From: Semisulcospira habei | Taxonomy: Eukaryota > Mollusca > Gastropoda > Semisulcospiridae | Assembly: GCA_036245525.1 (NCBI GenBank) | Contig: BTPG01000005.1 | Coordinates: 126,348,620-126,412,619 of the forward strand | DNA: 64,000 nt | Reading direction: 5' to 3' | Part shown: in pieces, positions 11,404-37,877 of the stretch | Numbering within the stretch: position 1 is the stretch's first letter | Layout of the letters: the number at the start of each line of letters is the position of its first letter | Notes under the pieces: model-generated | Databases searched by the model: none | What the model was told of the DNA's origin: nothing | Seen by the model: only the letters and a program-made list of their open reading frames with translations | Program-made: the position numbers and the translations under genes

Positions 11404-11518
11404 CTATAATATACAGACGAGCAAAAGAAATGCTTCATTTTGGGAATCATCGGAAACACTTTAATATTTCAGATGATTCCAAAAATGTTGCATTTCTTTT
11501 GCTTGTCAGTATAATATA
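11404..11518. repeat. Foldback repeat with about 47-bp arms
   Basis: The left arm 11404-11451 (TATAATATACAGACGAGCAA, then AGAAATG..CAT..TTTGGGAATCATC) pairs with 11472-11518. The spacer is about 20 bases. A MITE-like structure, single copy in the window. Confidence 0.8.
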
Positions 11519-11839
11519 TTTACTGAGTATTCCCGCCTTCGCCGGGACTAGAACTAGGAGTATCATAGTCGAGGGTATACACTGATTTGAGCTCCCACGG
11601 CCTGTAAATCAGTCTCTGATGTATGCCCATGGCACTATGTGAGAATGTAAAAACCGACAACCGAATCAAAACTTCTGCGTCGTATCATTGTTATAAAAAA
11701 TGCGATCAGGCAGCCGTAACTGATGAGGCAAATGGCAGTAGAAGACATCTTGTCTTACACTTTTAGCTCAAGTTATTATGACTAAGTGTAAATTGTCTGG
11801 AACTATGATAGTAATACATGTACCGGCTTAGCAGTTCCG

Positions 11840-12222
11840 ACCCCACCCGGGTCCGCCCTGGGGGACTTGGGTGGGGTTAGGTATTTTTTAGTTCCCATGG
11901 TCACCCTGGTCAGCCCCACAGGGTGGGGTTTTCTCTCTATTCTGGGGCATGTGTTTCTGTCTACCCTTTGTCCATTCACCTGTATTTGCCTTTTTAAAAC
12001 TCTCCCTACTGTCTGCACTGCCTGTAGCTCTTGATATTGGATGTGTGTTGCTAAATGGTCTTAGCTTTATTTAGGCCCCATGTGTTAGGTTTATTTAACG
12101 TATTTGACCGGCTGGCGACATACATTCAATGTTCTGTTGGGTTTTTTTTCACAAGCAGTGCAGGCACGTCGAGAAAGCCTTGTTGCTGTCGGGACGTTAA
12201 GCAATGTACAATCAATCAATCA
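11840..12222 (+). mobile_element. SINE family H, copy 1 (full length)
   Basis: Flanked by a perfect 12-bp target duplication, TTAGCAGTTCCG, at 11828-11839 and 12223-12234. Starts ACCCCACCCGGGTC and ends GGGACGTTAAGCAATGTACA(ATCA)n. No A/B box is seen, so the head is not obviously tRNA-derived. Related copies lie at 12485, 45985, 50546 (-) and 51107. Confidence 0.85.
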
Positions 12223-12414
12223 TTAGCAGTTCCGCCTGCGGAAGCAGTAGGCCGCCTATACTGAGGGGGTGCGTCGTTCACAGGTCTATAGGCTGATTAC
12301 TGATTACTCCCCGAAATGTGTCTATCCTAGTTATTGACTATGCGGCAGTTCCGCCTGACTGACATGTGCGGCAGTTATTATTCTGTAATCCGGCCGAAGA
12401 CGCCGCATACCCGA

Positions 12415-12951
12415 GGCGCCGGCCAAGCTATTCTGGCACCACCCATAATTAAAGTAAAATGGTTGATCTATCTCCTAATTTGTAGCCCCCACTGACTGAC
12501 CCGGGTCTGCCCTGGGGGACTTGGGTGGGGTTAACTACTTTTTAGTTCCCAGGGTCACCCTGGCCAGCCCCACAGGGTGGGTTTTCCCCTCTATTCTGGG
12601 ACATGTGTTTCTGTCTACCCTTGGTCCATTTACCTGTATTTTCCTTGTTTAAACTCTCCTACTGTCTGCGCCTCCTGTAGCTCTTGATCGGATGTGTGTT
12701 GCTAAATGGTCTTTTAGGTTTATTTAGCGTATTAGACCGGCTGACGACATACATTCAATATGCTGTTTAGTTGTTGGTGTGGGTTTTTTTTCTCACAAGC
12801 AGTGCATACGGACACGTCCTGAGAAAGTCTTGTTGCTGTCGGGACGTTAAGCAATGTACAACTAACTAATCCTAATCTGTAATCAGTGGAGCCTATGATG
12901 AGACACTGAATAAACAAATTTTTAAAATTAGCCTCAGAATGTAAGGGGTTA
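12415..12951. repeat. Right half of TTAA-type MITE A', split by a SINE
   Basis: ccaagctattctggcacc.. taaaatggttgatcta matches the right arm of the copy at 6990-7164. After the SINE the sequence resumes as agcctcagaatgtaaggggttaa, the family A' right end. Confidence 0.75.
12485..12869 (+). mobile_element. SINE family H, copy 2 (inserted in a MITE)
   Basis: Target duplication TCCTAAT(T/C)TGTA at 12473-12484 and 12870-12881, with one mismatch. Same body and (AACT)n-like tail as copy 1. It sits inside the family A' MITE, so it is the younger of the two. Confidence 0.85.
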
Positions 12952-13699
12952 ACAGTCCTACACTGCCCTATCAGCTCGCTATGCTGCTTTTCAAAAAAAT
13001 CGCCTAGCGGCCGCGTAGCTCATTACATATGATGCACGACAACATGTACCGTGCTATTCACGTGTGTTTTACTGAATCAGCGTGGAGTGGATCCGTGTTA
13101 TGACCTGTCACTATCAGGGTAGGCCCACACAGTGCAAGTGTTCTTTACAGTGGACGCGCATATCGCAAGTCAGGCAGTGTCGGCCGCGGTTGGCCCGCGC
13201 ACGCTCCGCGGCTGACATTGGCCACATGAACTGAATGGTTTAGTATTGCTCTCTGGGTGATTTGCCGGCAGAAAACGACTCCGATGCCGGCCATGATGTA
13301 AGCTACGTCGTGTAACCCAACAGCCAGCGCGACAGTCACCGACATACTGCTTCTTTGGTATACCTCGCCTTGTACCTAGGTTAAACGCATCAATGGCGCC
13401 ATTACTGCGATGTTCGCATCTATCCGCTCGCTCGGATGGGTCCCGTGCTCTAGAACTGCGCGCGCAGGTAGGCTTCTGCACTTGTAGTGTTGTCTCGTAC
13501 GTTCCCGCGGACGATTGTCAGTGATCGCAGTCGAACACTACGAACGGTTCGTTTCCGGTTTTAGCCTTGCTCTCCTTGGAGGGCGTACGTCTCTCAACTA
13601 CTGGAAAAAGATAGGTCTCCGGGGGTTGTTCATTATCCACAGAACTTGCGTATTCCTGAATCAAGTTCATTGTAGTGCACTCCTCTCTCATACGGCTAC
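12952..13699. other. No gene recognised
   Basis: Moderately GC-rich. A stretch near 13242-13317 (ctgggtgatttgcc.. cggccatgatgtaagctacg) resembles the start of the fucosyltransferase first exon region at 21437-21510. Nothing else is supported. Confidence 0.4.
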
Positions 13700-13851
13700 G
13701 AAGTACCCAACGGAGAAAGAAACACGCTTAGAAAAAACGGTACAACACAATTTATTAATATTTCGGGTAAATACCCTTTGTCAAAATAGACAAACAAACA
13801 GAGACATTAGCCGCTACTTATCTTCATATGCAGAAGGAATGTGGCAACTGA
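13700..13851. repeat. Palindrome-forming repeat family G, single-arm copy
   Basis: GAAGTACCCAACGGAGAAAG to GTGGCAAC, identical in order to one arm of the palindromic copies at 37568-37877 and 53773-54105. It includes the segment atttcgggtaaataccct and ttgtcaaaatagacaaac. Confidence 0.85.
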
Positions 13852-14019
13852 AGGTGACGTAAAAGAAAAAGAAAAGAAAAGGAAGAAACAAAAGTAAAAA
13901 TGACGTCAAAGAAAAAAATCGTAAGAGAAAGATTCCGAGAAAAACTAAACACGAGAGACAAAAGTGTGTGTAAGCGCGCGCAGGAGCGAGCCGGCCAAAA
14001 GTAAATGCGCGTGTGTGAG

Positions 14020-14130
14020 GCCGGGGAGAGAGAGAGAAGAGAGAGACCGCGAGAGAGAGGGGGGGGGGGGGAAGAGAGAGAGAGAGAGGGGGGGGGGGAA
14101 GAGAGAAAGAGAGAGAGAGAGAACGAACGA
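14020..14130. repeat. (GA)n / poly-G low-complexity tract
   Basis: Purine-only runs of gagaga interleaved with G runs. Open frames across it are simple-sequence artefacts. Confidence 0.9.
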
Positions 14131-14397
14131 ACTGGGAGTACCCTTGGGCACGAAGTAGGCTGTGTGTCTAATACACAAAGCCTGCTAAACGCCAACCCGA
14201 AGGCAAACTTTATATCACCATCAAGTTGAGGACTACCTCGGGGAAAAACGGGAGAACCCCGGGAAAAAAAACCCCAGCATTTAGCATGGTACACAACAAG
14301 AAATATCAATGAAACAAAGCAAATAATCAAAATCAGTAAGAGAATAATGGTATAAGAGGAGAGTAGGTAGTTGTGAAACCATCTTCAAGGGTAACTC

Positions 14398-14422
14398 AAA
14401 AAAAAAAAAAAAAAAAAAAAAA
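14398..14422. repeat. Poly-A tract
   Basis: About 25 A residues followed by purine-rich sequence through 14505. Confidence 0.9.
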
Positions 14423-14639
14423 CAACAACGGGTGTGGGGGGAGAGAAAGACAAAACAAAAGGGGCGGGGGAAGGGGAGGAGGAAAGGGAAGAGAGAGAGA
14501 GAGAGAACAATGAACAATGAACCTTTATTTTCCAACGGTAGAAGTTATTGGTAACAGGACCAGTTTTCAAACTTGCCGTTGCTACATCTACTACATAAAT
14601 GACATAGACATGTAAACATACACATACCACACACTGACG

Positions 14640-14906
14640 CATGTATGCACTCGCTCACGCACGCACGCCCGCACATACGCACGCACACGCACGCTCACAC
14701 ACACACACAAACTTTCACACGCACGCACTTAGACACACACGCACACATATACACACACGCTCTCGGACACGCACTCCAGACATACGTACGCGCATAACGC
14801 GTACGCACAAAAATATAAAATGAGTAAAAATGCAAAGTAAAGCAATACACAGAAAATCATTAAGTACATTAGAATTCATACAGCAAAGGCAAATATGTAT
14901 ATATGT

Positions 14907-14946
<40 letters not shown>

Positions 14947-15020
14947 ACACACACACACACACACACAGCATGCACACACACACACACACAGCATGCACGC
15001 ACACACACACACACACACAC

Positions 15021-15066
<46 letters not shown>

Positions 15067-15120
15067 AGAGAGAGAAGGAGAGAGAGAGAGAGAAAAAAAA
15101 AAGGGGGAGGGGAGGGAGGG
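14640..15120. repeat. Compound microsatellite (CA)n, (CT)n, (CA)n, (GA)n
   Basis: Degenerate CACGCA repeats at 14640-14790, then (CT)n 14907-14940, (CA)n with gcatg interruptions to 15063, then (GA)n from 15064. The (CT)n and (GA)n flanks are complementary, so the whole could fold back. No coding content. Confidence 0.9.
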
Positions 15121-15477
15121 GGAAGGCAAACAACCAGAGCCACCAGCCCCACCCAACAGGCACCCACCAGCCCACGGACGAACGCACAGGCATGCGAACA
15201 AGACGACCACATACATCCCCAAAGGAATGCACACAATCGCCCCCCACACCCGCGCATAAATCCAAGTACCGGCGACCAGGCGTCCGACAGGGAAGGGCAA
15301 GGGATCCAACGAAACGTACGGCCAGCGCTGAAAAAGTCCCCAAGGGATTTACAAAGTACATATCAATCAGCGCCAGCCTCACCTATCTGGTTAGTGAGTA
15401 GTCATACAGAAGCGACTCAGTAAGGTAAATGACAGTTAGCAGATAAAAAAGACACAGGCAAGGTAAAAAAAGTTAAT
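15121..15477. repeat. Degraded relative of the 375-bp repeat terminus
   Basis: Most of the stretch is unrecognised, but cagcctcacctatctggtta with gtgag (15381-15405) matches the conserved end of the 365-375-bp repeat units (gctagcctcacctatctggt at 62616 and 62982). Also seen are ggaatgcacac and cgcccccc fragments in a similar order. Confidence 0.35.
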
Positions 15478-15673
15478 CTTTCATATTCATCCCGAGTGGC
15501 GCCACAGTGCCCAGTTTATTATTATGTATGTATTGTTGTTTAGTTTATTGTAAAAGTGGTGTGTTCGGGCATTGTGTTTTGTTTGTTATGTGCATATGTC
15601 ATTGTATTTTTATTTTTGTGTACAGATTGTACAGCGCTTAGAGCTTTTGAGTAAGATTAAGCGCTATATAAAT

Positions 15674-15707
<34 letters not shown>

Positions 15708-15715
15708 TATTAATC
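15478..15715 (+). mobile_element. SINE/LINE 3' tail with (ATT)n
   Basis: gtacagcgcttagagctttt, then gagtaagattaagcgctata, aatac and (ATT)n is a 3' end widely shared by invertebrate and fish LINE/SINE families. Only the 3' portion is recognisable. Confidence 0.65.
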
Positions 15716-17400
15716 AAAAAATTTTCTCGGTCTTTCCTGGCCCAGACATTACTGGCTTGCATAAGCCAGAGGCCTTTAACACGAATGTCCGAGACGGAGT
15801 GGTCGGCCTGGTTGAAATGTCGCCCGACCGGTCTATTGTAATGGTACTTGACCGACTGAAGATGTTCTTTAAAACGGTCGTTGATGGTTCTTTCCGTCTC
15901 TCCAACATAGAGTTGGCCGCATTTCACACAGGAGATGACATAAATCACGTTGGTGGTTTGACATGTGAAGTATCTGTCTATGTTTAATTTGTAACGAGGA
16001 CCATTCACCACTGTAGAAGGGCAAATAAAAGGACATGTCTTGCAATTTGGAACATTGCACGGTGTGGAGCCAGAGGGTCTGGTGGTAGAACGAGGCTTAA
16101 GAGTAGAGCGAACAAGCATGTCTCGTAAATTAATATCCCTCTTGAAAGCCACCAACGGAGGTTCAGAAAAGATAGCAGCGGACTCTTTACTGGATGACAA
16201 AAGACCCCAGTTAGAAAGAAGTATTTTACGAACCGGATTGGTGTGCGGATGGTAAATCATGGTTACGATGGGCCTGTCACTCTCAGCGGTAGGTTTAGTC
16301 TGCAGTATACTCGCGCGACTAAGTTTTTGTACTGTTTGGAGAGAACCTTGAACAACAGTATGTGGGTAATGTCTGTCGATGAAAAATCCAGCCATTTCTT
16401 TGGATTGAACATCAAAATCTGATTTTTCGGAACAGAGTCTTTTAAGCCGAAGAAACTGAGAATATGGGATGCTGTTCTTACATTTGGGGTTATGCGAAGA
16501 GCGGTAGTCGAGGTATGAATGTGAATCGGTAGGCTTGTAATGTATTGAAGTTTTCAACATTCCGCAGTCAATACTGATGCTCATGTCCAGAAAGTCGACT
16601 GAAGTAGCTGATATATTGTATGTGAACTTGATGGATGGGTGGAAGTCCTGCACGAAGTGAATGAATTCTAAAAGTGCAGCGTGGGTCATGTGTGTAGCTC
16701 CGATACCATCATCGATGTAGCGTTTATACATCTCAGGGACAGGCCCGGTGTATTTCTGAAGTATTTGGTTCTCAAGGAAACCCATGAAGAGGCAGGCATA
16801 GCTGGGTCCCATTTTAGTGCCCATCGCTACGCCACTGCACTGAGCGAAGGTGACGCCATCAAAGGTGAAACTGTTGAGAGAGAGAACCAATTCAGCCAGA
16901 CGGATAAGAGTATGAGTAGGAGGTTGTTTATGACTTCTTTGGTTGAGGAAGTACGAAAGTGCATTGAGGCCGTCATTGTGCGGTATGACAGTATATAGTG
17001 AAGTGACATCAAGTGTAAACAACAGTTCAGGTTTGAAAAGTTGTTTCTGGTTGACTTGGTCTATGATCTCTAGAGCATGGTTGGTGTCTTTAATGTAGGT
17101 AGGTAGAGACTGGACAAAGGGTTGGAAGATGATGTCCAGGTATTCGGAGATGTGTTCTGTGGGACAGCTGCAAGCTGACACTATGGGGCGGCCGGGATTG
17201 TTGAGTTTGTGAATTTTGGGGAGAAGGTAAAAGTTAGGTTGCTTAGGCCGCTTTTTTATGAGAAGATTAGCTGTTGAAGGAAGCTCTCCTTGAAGAATCA
17301 TCTCTTTGACTGTCTTGGAGATGCGCTTTTGATCAGCTTGGAGGGAGCTTTCGTCTACGGCTACGGCCACGACGGTGCTTTCTGCCGCAAAGCGACGCAA
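15703..17400 (-). CDS. Penelope-like element: reverse transcriptase plus GIY-YIG endonuclease
   Basis: A 565-codon frame without stops. The N-terminal part has FYLLPKIHKLNNPGRPIVSA. The RT core has FTLDVTSLYTVIPH (motif A Asp), GVAMGTKMGPSYA and MYKRYIDDGIGA (catalytic YIDD). Then come VDFLDMSI and a cysteine cluster (CNVPNCKTCPFIC). The C-terminal GIY-YIG domain has VIYVISCVKCGQLYVGET and INDRFKEHL. This is the RT/endonuclease order specific to Penelope-like elements. The frame opens directly after a TGA on the complementary strand near 17404, so the N-terminus is truncated. At the C-terminus it runs into a (TTA)n microsatellite after ARKDRENFLINK, cutting off the last residues. The frame is otherwise intact, which suggests recent activity in the lineage. 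Confidence 0.92.
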
Positions 17401-18667
17401 ATGTCACAAAATCACCACCATCATTTGAGGAAAAACGAAACTATTTTTCAAATCCGCCAAATCGTGTAATGTTTCGTGGTGCCTATAAGGATGCATTATT
17501 GCAGGACTGCACTGATATGGGAAAAGGTTTGTTTTTTATTCATCTTACTGTGTGTGATTTTGCAGCAATCAAACGCGGGCACGTGATTCTTTCTCCGAGA
17601 TTGCTCATTACTGAGGTGCAGAGAGTGCACATGCCCTAAACCGATCTGGTGCACAGGACCGATCCGAGCGACGGGTCAGGTGCGAAAATTGCAACAATGG
17701 CGCCGCTGGTGCGGCATGTCAGTCACTGATCTAGGCACAGGGCGAGATATACCAACAACCATAGTAGAGAGGGGGGGGGGGGGTGAGGGGGCATAGGGCA
17801 TAGTACAATACCAGTTGGTGATATGAATAGGAACGTATGTGCTCTTGGGACAGAACAATCGCAGATTGCACCGTGCGGCTTTTTGTATGACAATAGGGCT
17901 CGGGAAGCTGACGTCATCACGCCAGTCGTGGCGGCCATCTTGTGAGGATACTGGACTAAGCGCTCATAGGGAAATCGCTGTTTTTGTCAGTAATGTCAGG
18001 AAAGTCAGTCCCAGGCTGATGTGCTATAAGCAATAGCAGCAAGTCTTGCCATCACTGTAGGAAGCCGCTCACCAGAACTGATCTGTTTTTGTTTGTTTCC
18101 AAAGAGGAAGAAACATTTAAGAAAAACGCTTTGAACGTGACACTATTTCGCTACTATCTGATGACTATGGTATCCTCATAAGATGGCGTCTGATGCGCCC
18201 GACGCTGCTAGGCAACGCGGGGAACTTCCCGAACCCTATTATGCTCAGGGTGACGCCGGTGCTGCCCACGGAGATTCATTGAGTTTTCAAACAATTTAAC
18301 GACGTTCAAAACCTCTTGAGGAACGTCATAATGATATTATTTATAAGCTGTTTGGCTGTAATTCACTCAAACGGTCTTATCGATGTCATTTTGGTGGCAC
18401 GGCACTTGTTTGCAGGCTAAGGCTCAACCGGACGAGGGTTGAATGTGGCAAGATGAGTTGCGCAATAATTCGTTAAGCCACTGACCGGAACACAGCACGG
18501 GTACAAAAATCCTACGCTTAAAAAAGTCCCTTGACAATGCCTTTTCTGTGAAAAAGTGTAATCTTTTTGTAACTATTCCGCACTGAACAGCCGCCGTCAG
18601 TTGTTTTTTTTTTTAATCTGAAGTAGCTGTTATGAGTCATGGAATACTTAACCCTTTTTCAACAAAA
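17401..18667. other. No gene recognised
   Basis: Unique-looking sequence with a poly-G tract at 17769-17782. No splice-supported exon or repeat was found. Confidence 0.45.
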
Positions 18668-18884
18668 TTAACCCATTAAATGCCAATGCTTCATTTCCCA
18701 AATTTTGGAGGTGTCACTTATTAACGACTAGGTACCATTTGTAGGAGACGTATCGACAATGATAATTTAAGGGTAGTGCCAGATTAGCTTGGCGCCTGAT
18801 GGCGCCAAGCTAATCTGGCACTACCCTTAAATTATCATTGTCGATCCATCTTCTGCTGTAGTACGTGGGAACTAAATGGGTTAA
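18668..18884. repeat. TTAA-bounded hairpin MITE, family A
   Basis: Starts TTAACCCATTAAATGCC and ends CTAAATGGGTTAA, so both TTAA ends are intact. The central arms TGATAATTTAAGGGTAGTGC.. GCTTGGCGCC and partner are almost perfect. This copy has AATTTAAGGG where others have AATTCAAGGG, and its partner arm changes to match. Confidence 0.88.
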
Positions 18885-18902
18885 GCATGTTTTTCTGAAT
18901 AT

Positions 18903-19091
18903 TATTTTATATTGAGCAACATTTTGCTTGATATAGTGCCGATAACAGGCAGATGTACGTAATTATGTAATTAGTATTATTATTATGAATCAAAATGTCC
19001 CAGTTGTCAGACTCGGACATTTGATTCGGGTCAAGTAATCACATCTGTCAGTTATCGGCACTATATCAAGCAAAATGTTGCTCAGTATAAT
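18903..19091. repeat. Foldback repeat with about 50-bp arms
   Basis: The left arm ATTGAGCAACATTTTGCTTG, then ATATAGTGCCGATAAC, pairs with 19041-19091. The loop is about 85 bases and contains (ATT)n. A MITE-like element, single copy here. Confidence 0.85.
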
Positions 19092-20403
19092 TTATGTGGG
19101 TATAAAACAAAACATTCATTTCCCCCGCTGATTGTGGTGTTCAGTCAAAACACAGGAATGGCAGACGATTGCACATCACTGTCGACTCGGTGTTACTGAG
19201 TAAATTCTACTTATAACTAGATCACGCATAATTGTAGAAAACGCCAGCAGATTTGTTTATTTAGTTCTTTTCTCAGGTCGTCGATATCGCCACTGCTGAG
19301 CTGACATCTCGTCAATTTCACTAGTCAGTCCAGCAACTTCCTCGTTAGTCCTGTTCTCCGTTCGTGTCAGTGTGTGTACAGGATGCAAATTTCGAGTTTC
19401 CAACACTATCATTACTACTACACATACGGAACTTGTTAATGTTGCCGTATGAAATAGTTTCCGTTGTTGTAAGTATCATCAAGATCGAATCTCCTTAGCG
19501 CGCAAGGGATTTTGTGAAGGAAAGTATATCAAGCAAATTCATGAATATTAATAATGACTTAATTTGATTGTTATGCAATATATCAATACATGTGTCAAGG
19601 GAAAACCTTTATGGATTGGGTACATAGTATTATGTTGTCAGCTGAATTCAAGGTACTGTTTTGTAGCACGCCTGGATGACCCAGATCGTCCTGGCGTAGG
19701 TCAAAGTAATCTCGAGTCAGTCTGGCATGAGAGTCACCTGGGATTGTTGCTCCGACCTCACGCCAAAATGCAAGGCCGCAAAGCGACACCGACTCGATCT
19801 AGCGGATGCCAGTGACTCAGGGCCGTGTTTATTTTATTTTATTTTATTTTATTTTATTTTATTTTATTTTTTTGGGGGGATGGGGGTGTGTGTAGATTTT
19901 CGGTCAATATACCTATTGGTCAAACGCGTGCTTTATGTCTGGTAAGCCCGCTACCTTTTATCCATTATATCATTTTCCTACGGCCCCTCGCATGCGTACA
20001 TAGTGGCGGGTTATTCTCTCCAATGAGGTTTCCATTCTATAGAAAAGAAGAAAAAAAAAAAAATAAGCAAACGTGGTCTGGCAAACAATTCTACCCATTA
20101 GCAACTCCTGCGAAAATGGGTTGAACTGTTGCCGTTATATCTGACATCATAGAAAAGGTCGTCAATTCCGGCGTTGGACAGGGACACTGGCGTTTCAAGT
20201 AGTAGGACGGCCAGTGTGTAAACAATGTACATAACCTTTGACACCGAGCCCGGCCGTTGTTGTTTCAGCTTATCTTAAGTCTGTGTCCACCCCCGGGTCC
20301 TTGAAATCGAGTGAAGCTTGTACTTGACAATCTGAGGCGCTGTCACACGAGCGCATTCCTTGGTGCCATTAGTGTCTAGGGCAGGAAATAGAGTGCTATA
20401 ACC
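19092..20403. other. No gene recognised; (TTTTA)n at 19829-19871
   Basis: Apart from the pentanucleotide microsatellite and short A-rich runs near 20050, no exon or repeat is supported. Confidence 0.45.
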
Positions 20404-20480
20404 GTTAACAAGTTACACAGATCTTCATGAGCGCCTGCGGATGCAGGCGCTCATGAGGATCTGTGCCACTTGCAGATCCG
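20404..20480. repeat. Hairpin repeat, family C relative
   Basis: CACAGATCTTCATGAGCGCC / GGCGCTCATGAGGATCTGTG is a near-perfect 20-bp stem, followed by cacttgcag as in the family C MITEs at 22577 and 23308. It begins at gttaac. Confidence 0.75.
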
Positions 20481-20644
20481 TGATGGACTGTCTGAGGCCG
20501 GCTAGTGTGAGTACATAATGTGCTGACGGCGACAGCCGGTGTGTCACTTGGTTTGTGCGGGTAGTAGTACAAACTGTGCTGACATGATCGTGCTTGTACG
20601 TGCGACTGCCATCAGTTCAGTTGTGTGTGTACGCGTGTGCTTGT

Positions 20645-20654
<10 letters not shown>

Positions 20655-20738
<84 letters not shown>
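20655..20738. repeat. (GT)n microsatellite
   Basis: About 42 uninterrupted GT units. Confidence 0.95.
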
Positions 20739-20741
<3 letters not shown>

Positions 20742-20783
20742 ACAGCGTTGATTAATTTGACTTTTACGAAAGACATGGACGAC

Positions 20784-20892
20784 GTTAAGGGCCGGCGGAA
20801 ACCCTTTGGTTGTCGGTAGCGGTTTTAGTCGCGATGATTCCTGCAGGAATCATCGCGTCTAAAACCGCTACCGACGCCCAAAGGCGGGTTAA
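20784..20892. repeat. TTAA-bounded hairpin MITE, family B
   Basis: Core palindrome GTCGGTAGCGGTTTTAGTCG, then CGATGATTCCTGCAGGAATC and its reverse arm, flanked by CCCTTTGG and CCAAAGG. The outer TTAA copies at 20784 and 20889 are separated from the core by a few GC-rich bases. Confidence 0.8.
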
Positions 20893-21135
20893 CATCGTGC
20901 AAGCGGCGCGAAGCGATTCGTAATCACAGTCATGGACAGACTGATCTACATCAGAGCATGGATTTTAGGGAGTCCCTATCAGAAACAGTATCATGTGTGT
21001 TTCAGTACCCACAAACTGACAGCACATACTGACGTGACTAAGGAAACAGTTGACCTCCAGACGTGTAACACTAATTGCAGCCCTTCGATAACGGCCGGGT
21101 ATGCTAATGTATTTTCCTCGTTAAATCCAGACGGA

Positions 21136-21303
21136 AAAGGTGACTGCCATGCATGTAAAAAGCAGAGAAGGACGCAAAGGAGAAAGAAACACGCTTCGAA
21201 ATGACAGTTACAACACAGTTTATTAACATTTGGGGTAAAACAAGTATATAAAGCAGTTGCTACTTATCCTGTAATCTAGAAGAAGCATGGTGGCAACTCA
21301 AAA
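21136..21303. repeat. Palindrome-forming repeat family G, diverged single-arm copy
   Basis: aaggtgactgccatgcatgt.. ggagaaagaaacacgctt.. acaacacagtttattaacat.. ggtggcaact follows the order of family G arms at 13700 and 37568, with substitutions and a short internal change. Confidence 0.75.
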
Positions 21304-21475
21304 GTAGGAGATATTTCAACACCAGAATCAGGTCAAAGACAACACGGGTCAGCGAGAACAGCTCTAATCGAAGGGATTTCTAATTCGAAGGGATTTTGTG
21401 GGTTATTGTTCATCCCATCTTGTTGCGGCACTGCACACTGGGTGATTTGCCTGCAATCTTTGTGCTCAGTGAACG

Positions 21476-37153
<15,678 letters not shown>

Positions 37154-37567
37154 GGCTGGATGCGCCGAATTTGACTTTTTTTGGTACTCCCACAGAGTCA
37201 AAGATTCAGTTTTATTACACCCGCCCAACCATGTCCACGTCCCAGGCATAATCAAGAAACCGGAAGTCTCGTTTCCGCTTGCAAATGGCCGCAGCAATGA
37301 GCTGTTTGATTGAGTGAATGCTTAGACAGTTCAAAGTATTCCTCTTTGTGAAAATAAAATCAAAGTTATAGTCGAACCGAGTTTTTACTGACACATGCAG
37401 AAAACGACTAGCAGTGAAGATGATCCAAATAATATGCAGAGTTTAGAGTACAGAACAGGCTATTGAGTACCGAAGTTTGGGTCCGCGTCAGTGGAAATTG
37501 GGTTGGGCTCTAACAAGTGTATCACAGTTCAAACAAATAACCAACAAGGAAATAAGCAATCCAGACC
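37154..37567. other. Candidate fucosyltransferase 3' UTR, then unassigned sequence
   Basis: Includes a copy of repeat L at 37308-37410 and a candidate AATAAA at 37353. Nothing else was recognised up to the palindromic repeat. Confidence 0.4.
37353..37358 (+). promoter_or_regulatory. Candidate polyadenylation signal of the fucosyltransferase
   Basis: AATAAA about 200 bases after the exon 6 stop. It lies inside a short dispersed repeat also present at 23568-23655. Confidence 0.4.
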
Positions 37568-37877
37568 AAAAAGGTGACTGCCAAGCGTGTGAAATGCAAA
37601 GAAGTACCCAACGGAGACAGAAACACGCTTAGAAAAAACGGTACAACACAATTTATTAATATTTCGGGTAAATACCCTTTGTCAAAATAGACAAACAAAC
37701 AGAGACATTAGCCGCTACTTATCTTCATATGCAGAAGGAATGTGGCAACCCTAGATAAGTAGCGGCTAATGTCTCTGTTTGTTTGTCTATTTTGACAAAG
37801 GGTATTTACCCGAAATATTAATAAATTGTGTTGTACCGTTTTTTCTAAGCGTGTTTCTGTCTCCGTTGGGTACTTCT
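37568..37877. repeat. Palindromic repeat family G, near-perfect inverted dimer
   Basis: Arms of about 140 bp, 37600-37747 and 37755-37877, are complementary: GAAGTACCCAACGGAG.. TTTCGGGTAAATACCCTTTG, then TCAAAATAGACAAAC and its inverse. The spacer is a few bases (caaccctag). One arm on its own is found at 13700 and 21136. Confidence 0.9.

Noticed and set aside
14640..15423. Several 145-197-codon frames on both strands
   Set aside because: Composed of (CA)n/(CT)n/(GA)n translation (Thr-His, Cys-Val, Ser-Leu, Arg-Glu); no gene.
20655..20738. Telomeric or functional repeat
   Set aside because: Plain (GT)n dinucleotide microsatellite.
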